64,000 nt of DNA from Prunus persica (lineage: Eukaryota > Streptophyta > Magnoliopsida > Rosales > Rosaceae): contig NC_034011.1 of NCBI RefSeq assembly GCF_000346465.2, forward strand, positions 2,999,508 to 3,063,507. The letters run 5' to 3'. The number at the start of each line of letters is the position of its first letter. The first letter of the stretch is position 1. Positions 38,740-51,100 of the stretch are shown here, one piece after another. Made by a program: the position numbers and the translations under genes. Under the pieces are notes generated by a model, which saw only the letters and a list, made by a program, of their open reading frames with translations, did no database searches and was not told the DNA's origin.

Positions 38740-40414
38740 CAGGACAATCAACAACGAATTCAATGAAGTAAAAAGTTGCTTGAAGTAAAACGAGGAGGCG
38801 ACAATCGAGAGTTAAGAGAGAGAGAGAGAGAGCGACTCCGGCTCTGGTTCTCTGGCTTGGCTGTCAATCAAATCTCATGTACAGAAGATCTGCTCCATGT
38901 TTCTCTCATGATTTCTGGCCTGCCGGCACAGCAGCACTTTCGTAAATAAGTAAATTCTGTTCCCTTGTATTACTTTCTCCAGAAAATTTCTTGCCGTTTT
39001 GTTTTTTTTCTCCAGAATATTGGCTCTCTCTCTCTCTTCCCCAATATGTTCCATTTTAGAGTTTCATTTCCTTTTGCACCTTGTAGACTTTTCTGGGTTA
39101 TCTGGGTTAATGGGTATGTTTTAATCCTTGTTCATTTTAGTTATGCTTCTTTGTTTCTCTCTGGGTGACCCTGTGTGTATGTTAATTGTGGAAAATCCTC
39201 TCTTTGCTTTAGCTTTTGGAAGCTCAAAACTTTCAACATATGTTTATCAGAAAACACTGCCTTGTTACCAACCTGGATATTGCTATTTTAGAGTACGGGG
39301 AGTCCTTGATTTTATTGTTTTCTGCGAAGTTTAGAATCAATACAAAATTGTTCTCTGCAAGTAAAGTTTCTTCATCTGGTTTTTATTGACTAATTTTGTT
39401 TTTGTTTTTGTTTTTGTTTTTTCCTTTTTTGTGTCTCTGCTGTTTTCCTTCTGAAAGAATGACTATTCTTTGGCATTGACTGGGTTTCTGGGGTCTTTTA
39501 TTGTTGAGATTCTTTTCCACTTAAAAATTTAAAATCAAAACTTTGAATAGGTTGGTTCAGAAAACACAGAAGGGAAAGGTTCCTTTTATAGGTAAAAGGG
39601 GCGTTTGCTTTTAGGTCATTAAAAACCCATGTCTGATTTTTTTCTACTTGGTAAGTTGTCTGTGGTGCAGACATATCCTTATCCTTGTGTTTGGTTCCAA
39701 AGAATACAGAGGAAAAGAAAAGAATAGGAAAATTCACCTCTATATTGTTAAAACTAAAAGGTAATTCAATTGTTGATTGGCAACAGTTGAATTGTGGCTT
39801 ACCTATACGTTGGTTCCAGATTCTGGCAAACAAGGTTTGAAACTTCACTTTCTGCTTTACCCTACAATTTCCTGCTAATTCAGTCATGGCCGTTCATTGT
39901 GTTTTTTTATTTATATGTAAAAAGTATTTGAAGTTACAATAAACAAATGGGTACCCATCAGATTTCATCTTCTGTAAAGTTTGTTGCTTGGTTTGTTCCA
40001 TTTCATTTTCCTCATACATGCTGTTTCTGATGCAGGACAAGAACTGTTCTTGGCTGAAGTCAATTTAGAATGGAAGGTAGTATATTTACAGGCATCGGAA
40101 ATGGAACCCAACTAGACACCAAGGTTGTGCAGACATTTCAGAAGAGCTTTGTGCAAGTGCAAGATATTTTGGATCAGAACAGATTGCTAATTAATGAGAT
40201 TAACCAAAACCATGAGTCCAAGATCCCTGATAACCTCAGCCGGAATGTTGGCTTAATTAGAGAGCTTAACAGCAACATTAGAAGGGTCGTAGATCTCTAT
40301 GGTGACCTCTCCAGCTCTTTTTCCAGGTCAATGGAAGCTTCATCAGAAGCTGAATCAGGTGGGACTTTGAAATCTGATGGAAAATCTAGCGAGAAGAGAA
40401 TTAGATCCGGGTAA
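38740..40414 (+). CDS. ELF4-L: ELF4-like clock-associated protein (DUF1313)
   Basis: The coding part is one uninterrupted exon, 40070-40414, of 114 residues. A 5' UTR intron probably ends at TGCAG 40031-40035; its upstream exon lies in the GA-rich leader around 38740-38900, so the feature start is approximate. The DUF1313/ELF4 domain covers about residues 17-90 (QTFQKSFVQVQDILDQNRLL, INEINQNHESK, RNVGLIRELNSNIRRVVDLY). ELF4 is a small helical nuclear protein that, with ELF3 and LUX, forms the evening complex of the plant clock. The ELF4-like paralogues share the domain, but their roles are less settled. The tail GTLKSDGKSSEKRIRSG resembles ELF4-L2/L4, agreeing with the gene order. The intronless reading frame is normal for the family. 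Confidence 0.93.
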
Positions 40415-41569
40415 TTGTTCAAAAATTGGCTTTGTTATAGTTATAGATTCTGCACTCTTCATTACTGAATAAGAAAAAGTTTGTACTACCAGAGGGAAGA
40501 ACTTGATGAGCTCGTGTTACTCTTCTGTATCAATTATATCTATTTGAGGCTCTGTGCAACAGATTCACTGCCACAAACTTTCATGAAATCTCTCTATAAA
40601 AATTTAGCGCTGTAGTTTTCAGTTTCAACACTGGATCTGCTAGATTAAATTGTGCGTGCTTATCTGGGATTTCATAGTTAATCCTATAAAGATCGTTTAG
40701 ATTTTGGTTGGCAAGTGGTGGATGCATTCATCATTTCTTTTTAGGAAGGAGAAGAATAAGAAAATAAAAGGAAAAGAAAGTCTTGGATGTATCACTTTTT
40801 CATGTATTTAACCTGTCCATGAGTGGCTTTCAAGTGTTCACAAGTGCAGTGGTGATATTCATTAATCTACCCCAAGCTTAAATGCTATCAGTTTGAAATT
40901 TCTGTTCAGAGATCGCAGCTTTCTACTTGTAGACTCCCTTAAAAGCTGAAATTTGATTTGTTTTTTTATCTTTTCTCATTGGTTTTCATAATCATTTTTC
41001 TGATATATTATCTGCTTCAGATGGGAACTTTAGCTACCCACTTTATTCTTTTCCCATGTTTGTCAAAAAGATATTCTTATGGTGCCCCTCCCCTCCCTAG
41101 TTCAGGATTACAGTGGAGGATTGGTATATACTGTTTGCTGCCCAGATAGCCAGGTTTTGTATGTTTAGAAGCTCCTGTGCTTGTTGATCTATCTTCTCCA
41201 ATGACCTTGACATAGGGGGCTTTTGGGTTTAAGATGCTTTATGAAAATTGGAGAAAGCAACTCTGGATTAAAAATAATAATAGCTTGATATGAAAAAAAG
41301 GAAATGGTTTTGGGTTTAGAACTAACACCACCAATGCAGATCTCATATGTAGTATAAATGATTGTTCTTTTGAACTTTGTCTTGTTGCTTAGTTTTACAA
41401 GAAAGCACTTAAAGGGACAGAAAGTTGATCAAACAGTAAGAAAGAGTAGGGCCCAGCTGTTCATTATTTTTTTAGGTGGAATGGAACTGGTTGAAACTGA
41501 GGCTATCCTTTGCTTAGGTTTATCTCTTTCTGATTGATTCTCTTATCCTTTTTAAAGTTTTCACTTTGT

Positions 41570-41605
<36 letters not shown>

Positions 41606-42267
41606 GTGGTAGATGATTGCTATGTAGGTTTTGGGATAGTTTCTGAACACTTTTTGGCATTGGTAACAATCCATTCATTGATATAAGCTTAAAATGAAGT
41701 GATGCAAATATCTGATTTTCCCAAAGCATTGTTGAGGAAGATACATGTGGGGTTGGGGTTGGTTCATGTATGATGTTCCTCCTAAGGGATGGTAAATGAT
41801 TTTAGTCTGAGCTCAGTGGCCCATTTATCTGACCAAAATAAAAGTTTAATGGTGGTTAAGGACCCTCACTTAAATTTGTCATTTCTCATTTACAATCAAA
41901 TCAAGGCCAGCACAAAGACCCCATGTGGTTGAGATCATTGATTGCTATAATCAGAGCTTGAATTTTGAAGGCATGACAAATAAAAGTGTTTACTAGATAA
42001 GGAGATAGTTCAATTTGTAGTAAACATGCGGTTGAGATTCAAGTTCCAGTCTCTCTCCAATAATATCTCCTAAATTAAAATTGTACCCATCAAATGGAAA
42101 AGGTACAGTAGATTTTTAAACCAAAGATTGATCTTTGATCCAAAAACAAAACCCAAATAGGGGAATGGCAAGGACTTTTGGAAATGTAAGATTGTGCCCC
42201 TAAATAGAGAGCTATGAGTCACACCAATGTTCACCAACTCGTTTAAAGTAATCTTGTTCATATATAT

Positions 42268-42418
42268 GGAAGTCCACGAGATTTGTGGTCACTCACCGTT
42301 GGATGTAAATTCAACGGTTCACTCACTTTTGCACTCCTTTTAAGAAACTTTTTTGAACCATTGGATTAATATCTAACGGTGAGTGACCACAATCTCTTGG
42401 ACTCCTGTGGTCCAAGAG
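42268..42418. mobile_element. Short MITE with ~38-base inverted repeats
   Basis: The left arm GTCCACGAGATTTGTGGTCA continues through CTCACCGTTGGAT. It is matched in inverse near 42370-42404 with single-base differences. The outer right end is itself a palindrome (CTCTTGGAC...GTCCAAGAG, 42394-42418). It is non-coding, and no clear target duplication is seen. Confidence 0.65.
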
Positions 42419-43232
42419 ATCGGGACTGATATGGAAAAAGGGTTTTGAATATAAGTTTTAAATGTTATATTTAAGAAGTCATATAATATTAAACAACAGA
42501 TTTTGTTGCCGCCGTTGAGTGAGCCCTCTTTGACTTTAGATGCATGTGAGTCCCATTGTGAGACTCATATGCACTAACGATCATAAAATGATAATGCGTT
42601 CCCTCAAGTGACCATGACTGACATGATATCCTAAATTTCATATAAATTGCCATATACACCCTTGAATTAGGATCTCAATCAAACTTAACCGCCGAATTAA
42701 AAAGTCAATCAATTTAACAACTGAATTAATTAAAATGGCAAATTTAGACCTTGCCGTTAAGTTGTGTGAATTTCTTCCAAGTTTCCGTCACCTACAAGAT
42801 TAAACTTGTAATTTTGAGTAAAATAAATAATTAATAAGAAAACTAGAATAACATTTAAGTGAATAAAAAAAGAAAAAACAGCCCCATCCAGCAAGAAGCT
42901 CGAACAATCAGCGGCAATGGAGGTGTGTCTCTGAGAGGAAGCTAGATTGAAGCTTTGTCTGTACCATATACCTTGGCTGCCTCCCCGCACCGTCCAAATG
43001 AAAATTAAAATGAACCCAAATTTTCCACCCCTGTTGTATTTTTTGCAGACCTGGTTTTTTCAATGAAATTTCCAAAGGTTTCAAACAAAAAACAAAATAA
43101 TGATGGCTGGATTTTTGGTTTTGGTGATGGTGGGCTTGATGGATCAGTGCATGAATACTAGTTGGGAGTGGATTTTATTATATCTATCTCTCTGTAGAGA
43201 GAGACTATACGGTCTGCGTGTGTTTGGAAATT

Positions 43233-43233
<1 letters not shown>

Positions 43234-43281
<48 letters not shown>
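43234..43281 (+). repeat. (GA)n microsatellite followed by GAC/GAA triplets
   Basis: A pure GA run followed by GACGAC/GAAGAAGATGGT triplet repeats to about 43315. It looks like simple-sequence DNA rather than a coding exon. Confidence 0.9.
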
Positions 43282-43286
<5 letters not shown>

Positions 43287-43372
43287 GACGACGACGAAGA
43301 AGATGGTGATGGCGGCGATGATGGATCTGGGTAGGGAGTGGTGGCTGGCAGCGTGGTATGGTTTAAAATATT

Positions 43373-43506
43373 CTATTTATAGAGTAAAGCCGCACGGCTA
43401 TACCTTTAAGAAATTCCTATTTATAGGGTAAAGCCGCGCGGCTATACTTTTAAGAAATTTCTCCGCTCGGCTATACTTTTAAGAAATTAAGGCCACGCGG
43501 CTATAC
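43373..43506 (+). repeat. Four-copy tandem array with GCCGCGCGGCTATAC core
   Basis: Units start near 43373, 43416, 43460 and 43489. They share a (C)GCGGCTATACTTTTAAGAAATT core, and the first two also share CTATTTATAG.GTAAAGCC. The later units are shortened. The core AGCCGCGCGGCT is palindromic, which is striking in AT-rich surroundings. Confidence 0.8.
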
Positions 43507-44123
43507 GTTCTGTAAGTGTTTTTCAATTTTTTATTTTGTATTTTTTTTAATTATTTAAATATTACTTTTAATAACTTATTCTCAAAAATAAAATAGTAAG
43601 TCATGTGCCAAGCTTGTGACTTTTTAAATGGAATTGTGAATGAAATTCGAAAAAGTTGAGGGTAAGGGCTAAATTAGCTATTTATATAAGTTCATGTGTT
43701 AAATTGACTGAAAAATTAGTTCAAGGGGTTAAGTTCACGTGTTATACAAATCTTGTACCACTTTGTTATTTAAACATATGAGTATGGGGGTAATTGTAAT
43801 CCCATGGAATTATACGTAATTGTAATCAAATAGGAACTTGGAGACCAAGTACCCACCGCTTATATAAATATTTTAGTTCTATTTGAATACAGATGATCCA
43901 ATTTCAAACCTAAGTGAATATCTGACAGAGGCAATGAGTTTTTTCAAATGGTATCACAGCTCAACACTTACACATCGACCCCCGCATGAAGATGATGTAT
44001 TTGCCATGGTGTGCAGGTCTTCTTATATGAACGGACAAACCTTGCACCACTTTGTTATTTAAACATAGCAGCACACCCATGTAAAACATTTGTGAAGAAG
44101 AAAAATGAAAATAGACAAACTGA

Positions 44124-44862
44124 TTATTGAAGTTGCTGTTCCGATTTCTCCATCAATCTGTTCAAACATTCTTTCCAATCTGAAACCTTCTCACCTCCAT
44201 TGATCACCTATTATCAAACAATGCCATGAAGATTCATTTCTCTCTTATCAAGAAGGGAAAAAAGACAGATCAAAATAAATCAACGAGGGATCACAAATTT
44301 ACAATTTTACATCTTTTTTCCACTGCAGAATGTCTCCATTTTTTATATACCTCAAATATGAAGCCTTTCTGGGGGACTGCATCAACTGCTTCCACACAAA
44401 TAAAGGCAGCATCCTCCTTGCCAAGAGTTCCTTTTGCTGAACTACCCTATAAACAACAACATCAAAATGAGACATTAATTTTTTCCCAAATGATGTGAAC
44501 AGATCAAGCAAACTTCCGACATGAGTTTTTTCTTTTTTGGTTTTTACTCCCAAAACTAAACCAGAAAGGTTCTATTGCTCCTTGATGAAAAAGCAAAACA
44601 ATTCGGTATTGAATAGTACCTGTTCAAAGCTAAAACCTTGAGTTCCACCAGAAGAATTTTGCAACAAGCCAGCCCGGATCACGGTGTAAGGGATTCCTGA
44701 GGCCACCAGTATTGATTCATCTTGCTCAGCCAATTTTCTTGCATTGCTTTTCAGGAGAGCTTGAATGCCATTGGCACCTTTGTAAACAGACAACTGCAAC
44801 CTTATTATTAAGTCACAATAACAAACATTTCCTTTTTCCATTGCTAATGTTTTTCCACACAA

Positions 44863-44917
<55 letters not shown>

Positions 44918-46606
44918 CCTGAGATAAGAGAATTACATGTTTGACCCCTTTCAAGCTCCCAACGGTAGATAAGAAGCCTTCCTGACAAAAGAGAAAACAT
45001 TTAAAAGACATCTTCAATGTTTGAGTTTCTAAAGAGGCGTCATGTCGAAAACATGAAGGCACCAATCTTTGCTCTGGTGGATTAGAGTTCACGTCACATG
45101 TTCGAACATAAATTTCTCAGGTGCAATTTCCCATTTTTTCAGTCCATTGAACCAGATGTAAGTTATTTTTACGTGAAATGCTGATTTCACTGTAACTATT
45201 GTGGAAGGTGTACAATCTCTTCTAGCAGATATAAGGTGCTGAACAGATTTCGATTTCAGTATAAGTTTGATTTTGTTCAGTTCATTTTCAAGATGGTTTA
45301 TAACGCTACTGAGAAGCTAAATTTCACGAAAACCAGCAAGTGGGAGGTCTAGATGCTATATATGCATACATTTGGGCATATTACTGTGCAAACTCCTCTT
45401 AGAGCTCTCCTTAGAAATGGCTTGTCCCTTGAATCTCCAGCCATTGACTTTGCATACAAAACCACAACAAAATCACAACCATGCAGTCAATATTTCAAGC
45501 ACAAAAATGAAAAGAAGTATGAGAACAGCAAATGCCAGTACAGGAACTAATTACCACCCACCTCAACATAAGTCCCAAATGCTTCAAGTGCAGCCCGCTT
45601 ATCCTTCACCAGTGCTTTTATTCGAGCTCTTTTGACAATCAATGACAATATTACCATCTACATAGGCTAGATAGCACAAGAATCAGAATCCATATACCAG
45701 AAAGCCAATCAAGAGCAATATAAACAGTACTTAATCGCAAGAAGCAGCTTGATTAAATATTAAGGACCATGTTAAGAAATGTTATCAGAGTGCGTAATAG
45801 CTCACTGATCGAGTGCTCTTGCACCGAAGATGAATTGTTCTGTGGAACTGGCATCTTTTCCTCAGATATATTTGTAAGCAACAATGTCACTTAAAGTGAT
45901 CTTTGTGTTGTGACAGTTTGAATTTCATATACCACATCAATTCTTTTCTCAAAATTTAGGTAGATTCAATCAAGTTTTCAATTGCAACATGGAAGATGAA
46001 TGACAAGTAAGTAATATACATCAGAAAAAATGAACAATGCTGGAAAAGCACCTGACCCATCTCACTATCTCCATCAGTTACCAAAACAGCATCCCTAGTT
46101 TCTTCTCCTTCTGCACAAGAACATATCACAACCTTTTAATTAAAAAAGCCCAATAAAGCATGACCATAAACATGCATAAAATTGCTATATATGCCATCAC
46201 ATCACCTGGGAATTCATCATCTTCTTCAACATTTGTTCCATCTTTAGGCAGAAGCTCAGGTGCCCCATACCATTTCCTTAACTTGGGACCCCCTTCACAT
46301 AAATTGAACACACTGATCACTTAGACACAATGCAAACAAAGCAGCCAACTAATAAAGAATTGGGTCCAAAAGAAGAAGAAAAGCCCAGTATGTTAGAACA
46401 AGATAGAGATGAAAATAAAGATTATTACCTTCAATATAATCAAGAATTTGGTCTGTGAAGCTAACTTTTTTCTTGGCCTTGCATTGAACAAGAGGACGCT
46501 TTCGGGTTCTTAAGATGAAACAGCTAGAATACGATGGCTTCTGATAAGGTAAATTGAGTGAAGCCAGAAGAGAGAGAGTTGATGAAGAAGGAAGTACACC
46601 CGCCAT
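44124..46606 (-). CDS. Plastid-type NAD(P)-binding Rossmann-fold protein (At1g72640-like)
   Basis: Nine exons (46606-46429, 46292-46206, 46110-46052, 45657-45562, 45447-45370, 44981-44919, 44793-44620, 44446-44351, 44207-44124) join in frame to 304 residues. The N-terminal ~45 residues (MAGVLPSSSTLSLLASL..., rich in S/L/R, few acids) look like a chloroplast transit peptide. A linker with GPKLRKWYGAPELLPKDG follows. The atypical SDR core then starts AVLVTDGDSEMGQ, with RARIKALVKDKRAALEAFG and SLKGVKHVILLSQLSVYKG further on. A substrate-binding-like part reads LVASGIPYTVIRAGLLQN. The glycine-rich loop is degenerate: the usual TGxxGxxG is VTDGDSEMG here, so cofactor binding may be altered. I do not know the substrate. 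Exon 5 (SMAGDSRDKPFLRRALRGV) is short and easily missed. It lies head-to-head with the RPS3 pseudogene. Confidence 0.9.
44870..44914 (+). repeat. (GA)n microsatellite in an intron of the Rossmann-protein gene
   Basis: A pure GA run begins only five bases from the 5' splice site of intron 6 (GT at 44917-44918 on the minus strand). Length change could therefore affect splicing. Confidence 0.9.
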
Positions 46607-47233
46607 TGTTGTCCGTACGTTGTTACGTTTCTCTCATCCAACCGTTTTTTTTTTCAGTTGCCACTAATGCTATAGCCTGTAGAAGATAAGATTAAATTCT
46701 TCCATACACAACAAACCCCCTTTTTGTATGGGAAAATTAGCCCAATGCCACTTCAACCATAGACCTCGTTGCAATTTGCCACTTTGTTGCATTAATTTGT
46801 CACATCAATTGAAATTTTGTTAGTGTGTCACTTATATTCTAATTTCATCTATTTTTTTTTTCAAAAATTTGCACGTAATTCGCACGTGAACCTTGTGAAG
46901 AATAGTTTGATGCTCGAAATCTTATACACCCCTTTTGAAGGATCATGCGAAGCAAATACAACTTTTAGGACAAAAAAATAGATGAAGTCAAGTCGTATAT
47001 GGAACATTGCAATTTGCAACAAACTTTAACTGAGATGGCCCATTACTTCAAATTTATTTTTTCAGGTGGCACATTGCAATTAACCGAAAATTTAGGTGAC
47101 AGCGACATGTCGTTTGAACACCCTCTCCCGTCCTATATCTTTCAACTTTCTATCTAGGGTTTCCCAAACCAAATACCAAAAATAGAAAAAAAAACTGCAG
47201 AGCCGTTGAACTCCAATCCCAGCGGCGCCTACC
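46607..47233. other. Head-to-head promoter region
   Basis: 627 bases separate the start of the Rossmann-protein gene (-) from the RPS3-derived start (+). A phrase family like TGGCACATTGCAATT (near 47051 and 46770) recalls the repeats near 10660. An AGGGTTT telo-box lies at 47156-47162. Confidence 0.5.
47156..47162 (+). promoter_or_regulatory. Telo-box-like AGGGTTT upstream of the RPS3 copy
   Basis: AGGGTTT, the inverse of the AAACCCT telo-box common in plant ribosomal-protein promoters, sits 72 bases before the ATG. It suggests this copy kept its native promoter when duplicated. Confidence 0.4.
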
Positions 47234-47869
47234 ATGGCTACTCAAACGAGCAAAAAGCGAAAGGTCTTGCCACCGACCAAACACGCCCTAATGTAAATTT
47301 CCGATGTTTTCAACTTGTTTGACAGAATATGTCTTGGCAATTAATTCATTTTGTATATTATTATAGTTTGTAGCCAACGGAGTGTTTTTGGCGGAGCTGA
47401 ACGAGGTGATGACCAGAGAGCTCGCAGAAGATGGGTACTCTGGCGTTGAAGTTAGGGTTACGCCAGTGCGGACCGAGATCATTATTAGAGCCATCCAGAC
47501 TCAAAACGTCCTCGGTAACTTCTTAGACCCTGTTTGGTTGATGGGTAGTATTTGAGATTGTATTTAAGGTTGATTTATGTGTTTTGAGCTTACATTATGG
47601 ATTTACAGCACATAATTAGCTTAAATTTAGTAACTTTGATTTTGATTCTAGTGTTTGTCTCTGTTCAATGCTTGGTTCAGTTGAAGATGTGACTTTGAGA
47701 AAACATTGAAATTAAATCATTGTCCCTTACTAGTTTGTTTGTTAATTATGTGGTTCAGAAAGAAAGATGTTTACTTTAATAATATAATAGATTCAATTTA
47801 TACATGGAAATTGACATTCTTATATTTTCAGAGAAATTTGGAGAAAAGGGATACTTGCTTAACTTGTAA

Positions 47870-48010
<141 letters not shown>

Positions 48011-48016
48011 TGACAT

Positions 48017-48105
48017 CTGCTTGAGCAATGGCACACAGCCCTCGGTTGTTGAGCTTTATGCAGAGAAAGTCAACAACTGAGGGCTTTGTGCCATTGCTCA
48101 AGCAG
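48017..48105 (+). repeat. Exonic hairpin: 36-base inverted repeat, 17-base loop
   Basis: The left arm 48017-48052 and right arm 48070-48105 are inverted copies with two mismatches. The right arm is the native RPS3 coding sequence; the left arm is inserted. The 15-base GAGAACTGACATCTG at 48005-48019 also copies 47964-47978. Confidence 0.95.
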
Positions 48106-48189
48106 AGTCTTTGCGTTACAAACTTCTTGGAGGGCTTGCTGTTCGGAGGTATGCTGAAAACTGACTAGATCTCTTTTCTTTTTTATTGT

Positions 48190-51100
48190 GAGTTAAGAGA
48201 ATTCTCAATGGATCATTCTCTTTGATTCAATATTTGGTTCTTGGAGTTTGGAGTTGTGGTCTCCAACATCTCATTATATGTTATGCATTGTCCTAACACT
48301 TTCTAAAGAGAATGATCCAACCGTGTTGATAGCACTTACTTAGTCATGAAAGTTGTTTTCTTTACAATGATGTGTGACTAATGGTCTTGAGATGCTTTGT
48401 ATAGGTTAGTCTTTGTTAAATGAAATGCAACAGTTGTCCAATCCTGTTTCTAGTAAATATCAAAAGCATTCGGTTTTATCTCCCTTTACTCACAATAATG
48501 GTTAACGGGATCCTCAAGAATGCTTAAATTGCGTTGGAGTTTTGTTCGTCTGTTTGAACTATTAATAGTTCTTGGAGTTCGGGAACTCCTACATTTCATA
48601 ACATTCCTGTGTTATCCAAATATAGCAAACTAGTCACTGAATGTCAATGTGATTGAGGGAATAAAATGAAGTAAAAAGATTTGACTTATTAAATTTCAAT
48701 CATGATTGAGTGTGACATTATGCTGGTCCTTTTGGGATGATAGGGTTTGCGGTCTCCAGCATCTCATTATATCTTATGCCTACACACACATACACACACC
48801 TAGTAACACTTATGCACACCTGCACACACGTACACTCAAATACACATTCACACATAAACCAGTTTTATCAGCAATAGCATTTAGTAATAACTTATATCTC
48901 ATTTACTCACAATAATGGGTTAAGAGGATCCTCAAGAATGCTTACATTGATTGTTGGAGTTTTATTAGTCTGTTTGAACTGTTAATAGTTCTTGGAGTTC
49001 GGGAACTCCTACATTTCAAAGAGACGGGTCAGTGGCCCACAACTAGCAACATCAATATTATTCCCAACTTAACCACCTACAAAGCTCAGTAGGTGTGAGG
49101 TTTTATCACAAAAGGCCTTGGTTATATTAGTAGTGGAACCATTCATTATATATTGTATTTTATTTAGTCAAGTTTCCGATGTGCGACTTATATTCTTCAA
49201 CAAATAGTTCTTGGAGTTCGGGAACTCCTACATTTCATAACATTCCTGTGTTATTCAAATATAGCAAACTAGTCACTGAATGTCAGTGTAATTGAGGGAA
49301 TAAAATTAAGTAAAAAGATTTGACTTATTAAATTTCAATCATGACTGAGTGTGACATTATGCTGGTTCTTTTGGGATGATAGGTGATAAGCCTATATTTT
49401 ATATATATTTTATGCTTTATTTATTCATTTGTTAACTTTCTTGGTTTAAATTGGTTGTTTTAATTGGTTTTGTGAGATTTGTGAAAGAATTGTGGAAATA
49501 GGAGAAAGTGTGCTCAAAAGGGCAAGAAGATGAAGATTGAAGATTAATCAAGTCAAGAAGCCAAGTCATTCCTTTTGTCGCAAGGAATGTTGTCAATTTT
49601 CCTAGTTCAAGATGGTTCAAGTCTTATCAAGTCAAACAAGTAGAATTAAAGAAGACCCTATTTTATAAGGAATCTTACTTTTGTAACAATTGTAATTATA
49701 CCTTAGATATGATTTCTATGAGTCTTATAAATAGGAAGTTTAGGTCATTGTTCAAAGGACCCATCATCCTCCATCCTTCATTATCCATCATCCTACATTT
49801 TCATACTCATAGTCGAAATATCCAAAGGAGAATACGAAGAAAGCTTGCGCAACCTTGGCATTCTACTTGGAGAATTCGGTGTCTTCCATGTCTTAGCTAT
49901 CTAAATTTATAACTAGGAATAGAGTGGGTAACTAATATAACTTGGAAGAGAGTATTGGTGAGGTAAGGGAAAACGATTATCAATATGTTAGGTAATTAGA
50001 ATTAACAAGCTATAAGGATTTGTGTGGGATTAGCTAGGTGAAATCGATGCCTTAGTGCTTTATCGTCTTTGTTTTCATCTTTTACATTGGTTCCTTAATC
50101 TCAATTTATTTTACTTGCTTAATTAGATTTTAATCATTATAATTCTCTTTTTGTTTAATTCAAATATAATTAGAAATAAATCACTAATATTTAATAAATT
50201 ATTTGATCCATGTTGGAACGATACTCTACTTACTACTATATTAATTTGCGGTCTCCAGCATCTCATTATATCTTATGCCTACACACACCAAGTAACACTT
50301 ATGCACAACTGCACACATGTACACTCAAATACGCATTCACACATAAACCTGTTTTATGTGCAATAGCATTCAGTAATAACTTATATCTCCTTTACTCACA
50401 ATAATGGGTTAAGAGGATCCTCAAGAATGCTTACATTGATTGTTGGAGTTTTGTTAGTCTGTTTGAACTGTTAATAGTTCTTGGAGTTCGGGAACTCCTA
50501 CATTTCAGAGAGATGGGTCAGTGGCCCACAACTAGCAACACTAATATTGTCCTCAACTTAACCACTTACAAAGCCCAGTATGTGTGAGATTTTATCACCA
50601 AAAGACATTGGTTATATTAATAGTGGAACCATTTATTATATTGTATTTTATTTAGTCAAACTTTTGATGTAGGACTTATATTCTTCAACAAATAGTTCTT
50701 GGAGTTCGGGAACTCCTTCATTTCATTACATTCATGCATTATCCAAATATAGCAATCTAGTCACTGAACGTCAGTGTGATTAGGGAATGAAATTAAGTAA
50801 AAGGATTTGACTAATTAAATTTCATTCTTGATTGAGTGTGACATTGTACTGGTCCTTTTGGGATGATAGGGTTTGTGGTCTCCAGCATCTCATTATATTT
50901 TAAGCGCGTACACGCATGTGCACCTGCACACACACTCAAATGCACTCTCACTCATAAATCAATTTTATTAGCAATAGCATTCAGTAATGACTTATAAATC
51001 GCTTTACTCACAATAATGGGTTAAGAGGATCCTCAAGAATGCTTACATTGATTGCTGGAGTTTTGTTAGTCTGTTTGAACTGTTAATAGTTCTTGGAGTT

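Larger units (their letters stand above)
40415..44123. other. 3.7-kb intergenic region rich in repeats
   Basis: It begins with the 3' UTR of the ELF4-like gene. It holds (CT)n at 41573-41602, an inverted-repeat element at 42268-42418, (GA)n at 43234-43281, a CGCGGCTATAC tandem array at 43373-43506, and a 22-base direct repeat (ACCACTTTGTTATTTAAACATA) near 43757 and 44048 that flanks a primer-site-like TGGTATCACAGCT. The last pair may be a worn retroelement. I see no gene. Confidence 0.55.

Noticed and set aside
43100..43285. Plus-strand frame with a poly-RE tail
   Set aside because: Half of it is the GA microsatellite and the rest resembles no protein; there are no splice partners.
43757..44069. 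Possible small LTR element (22-base direct repeat plus TGGTATCACAGCT)
   Set aside because: The repeats are too short to be LTRs and the primer site has a mismatch; noted only as possible debris.
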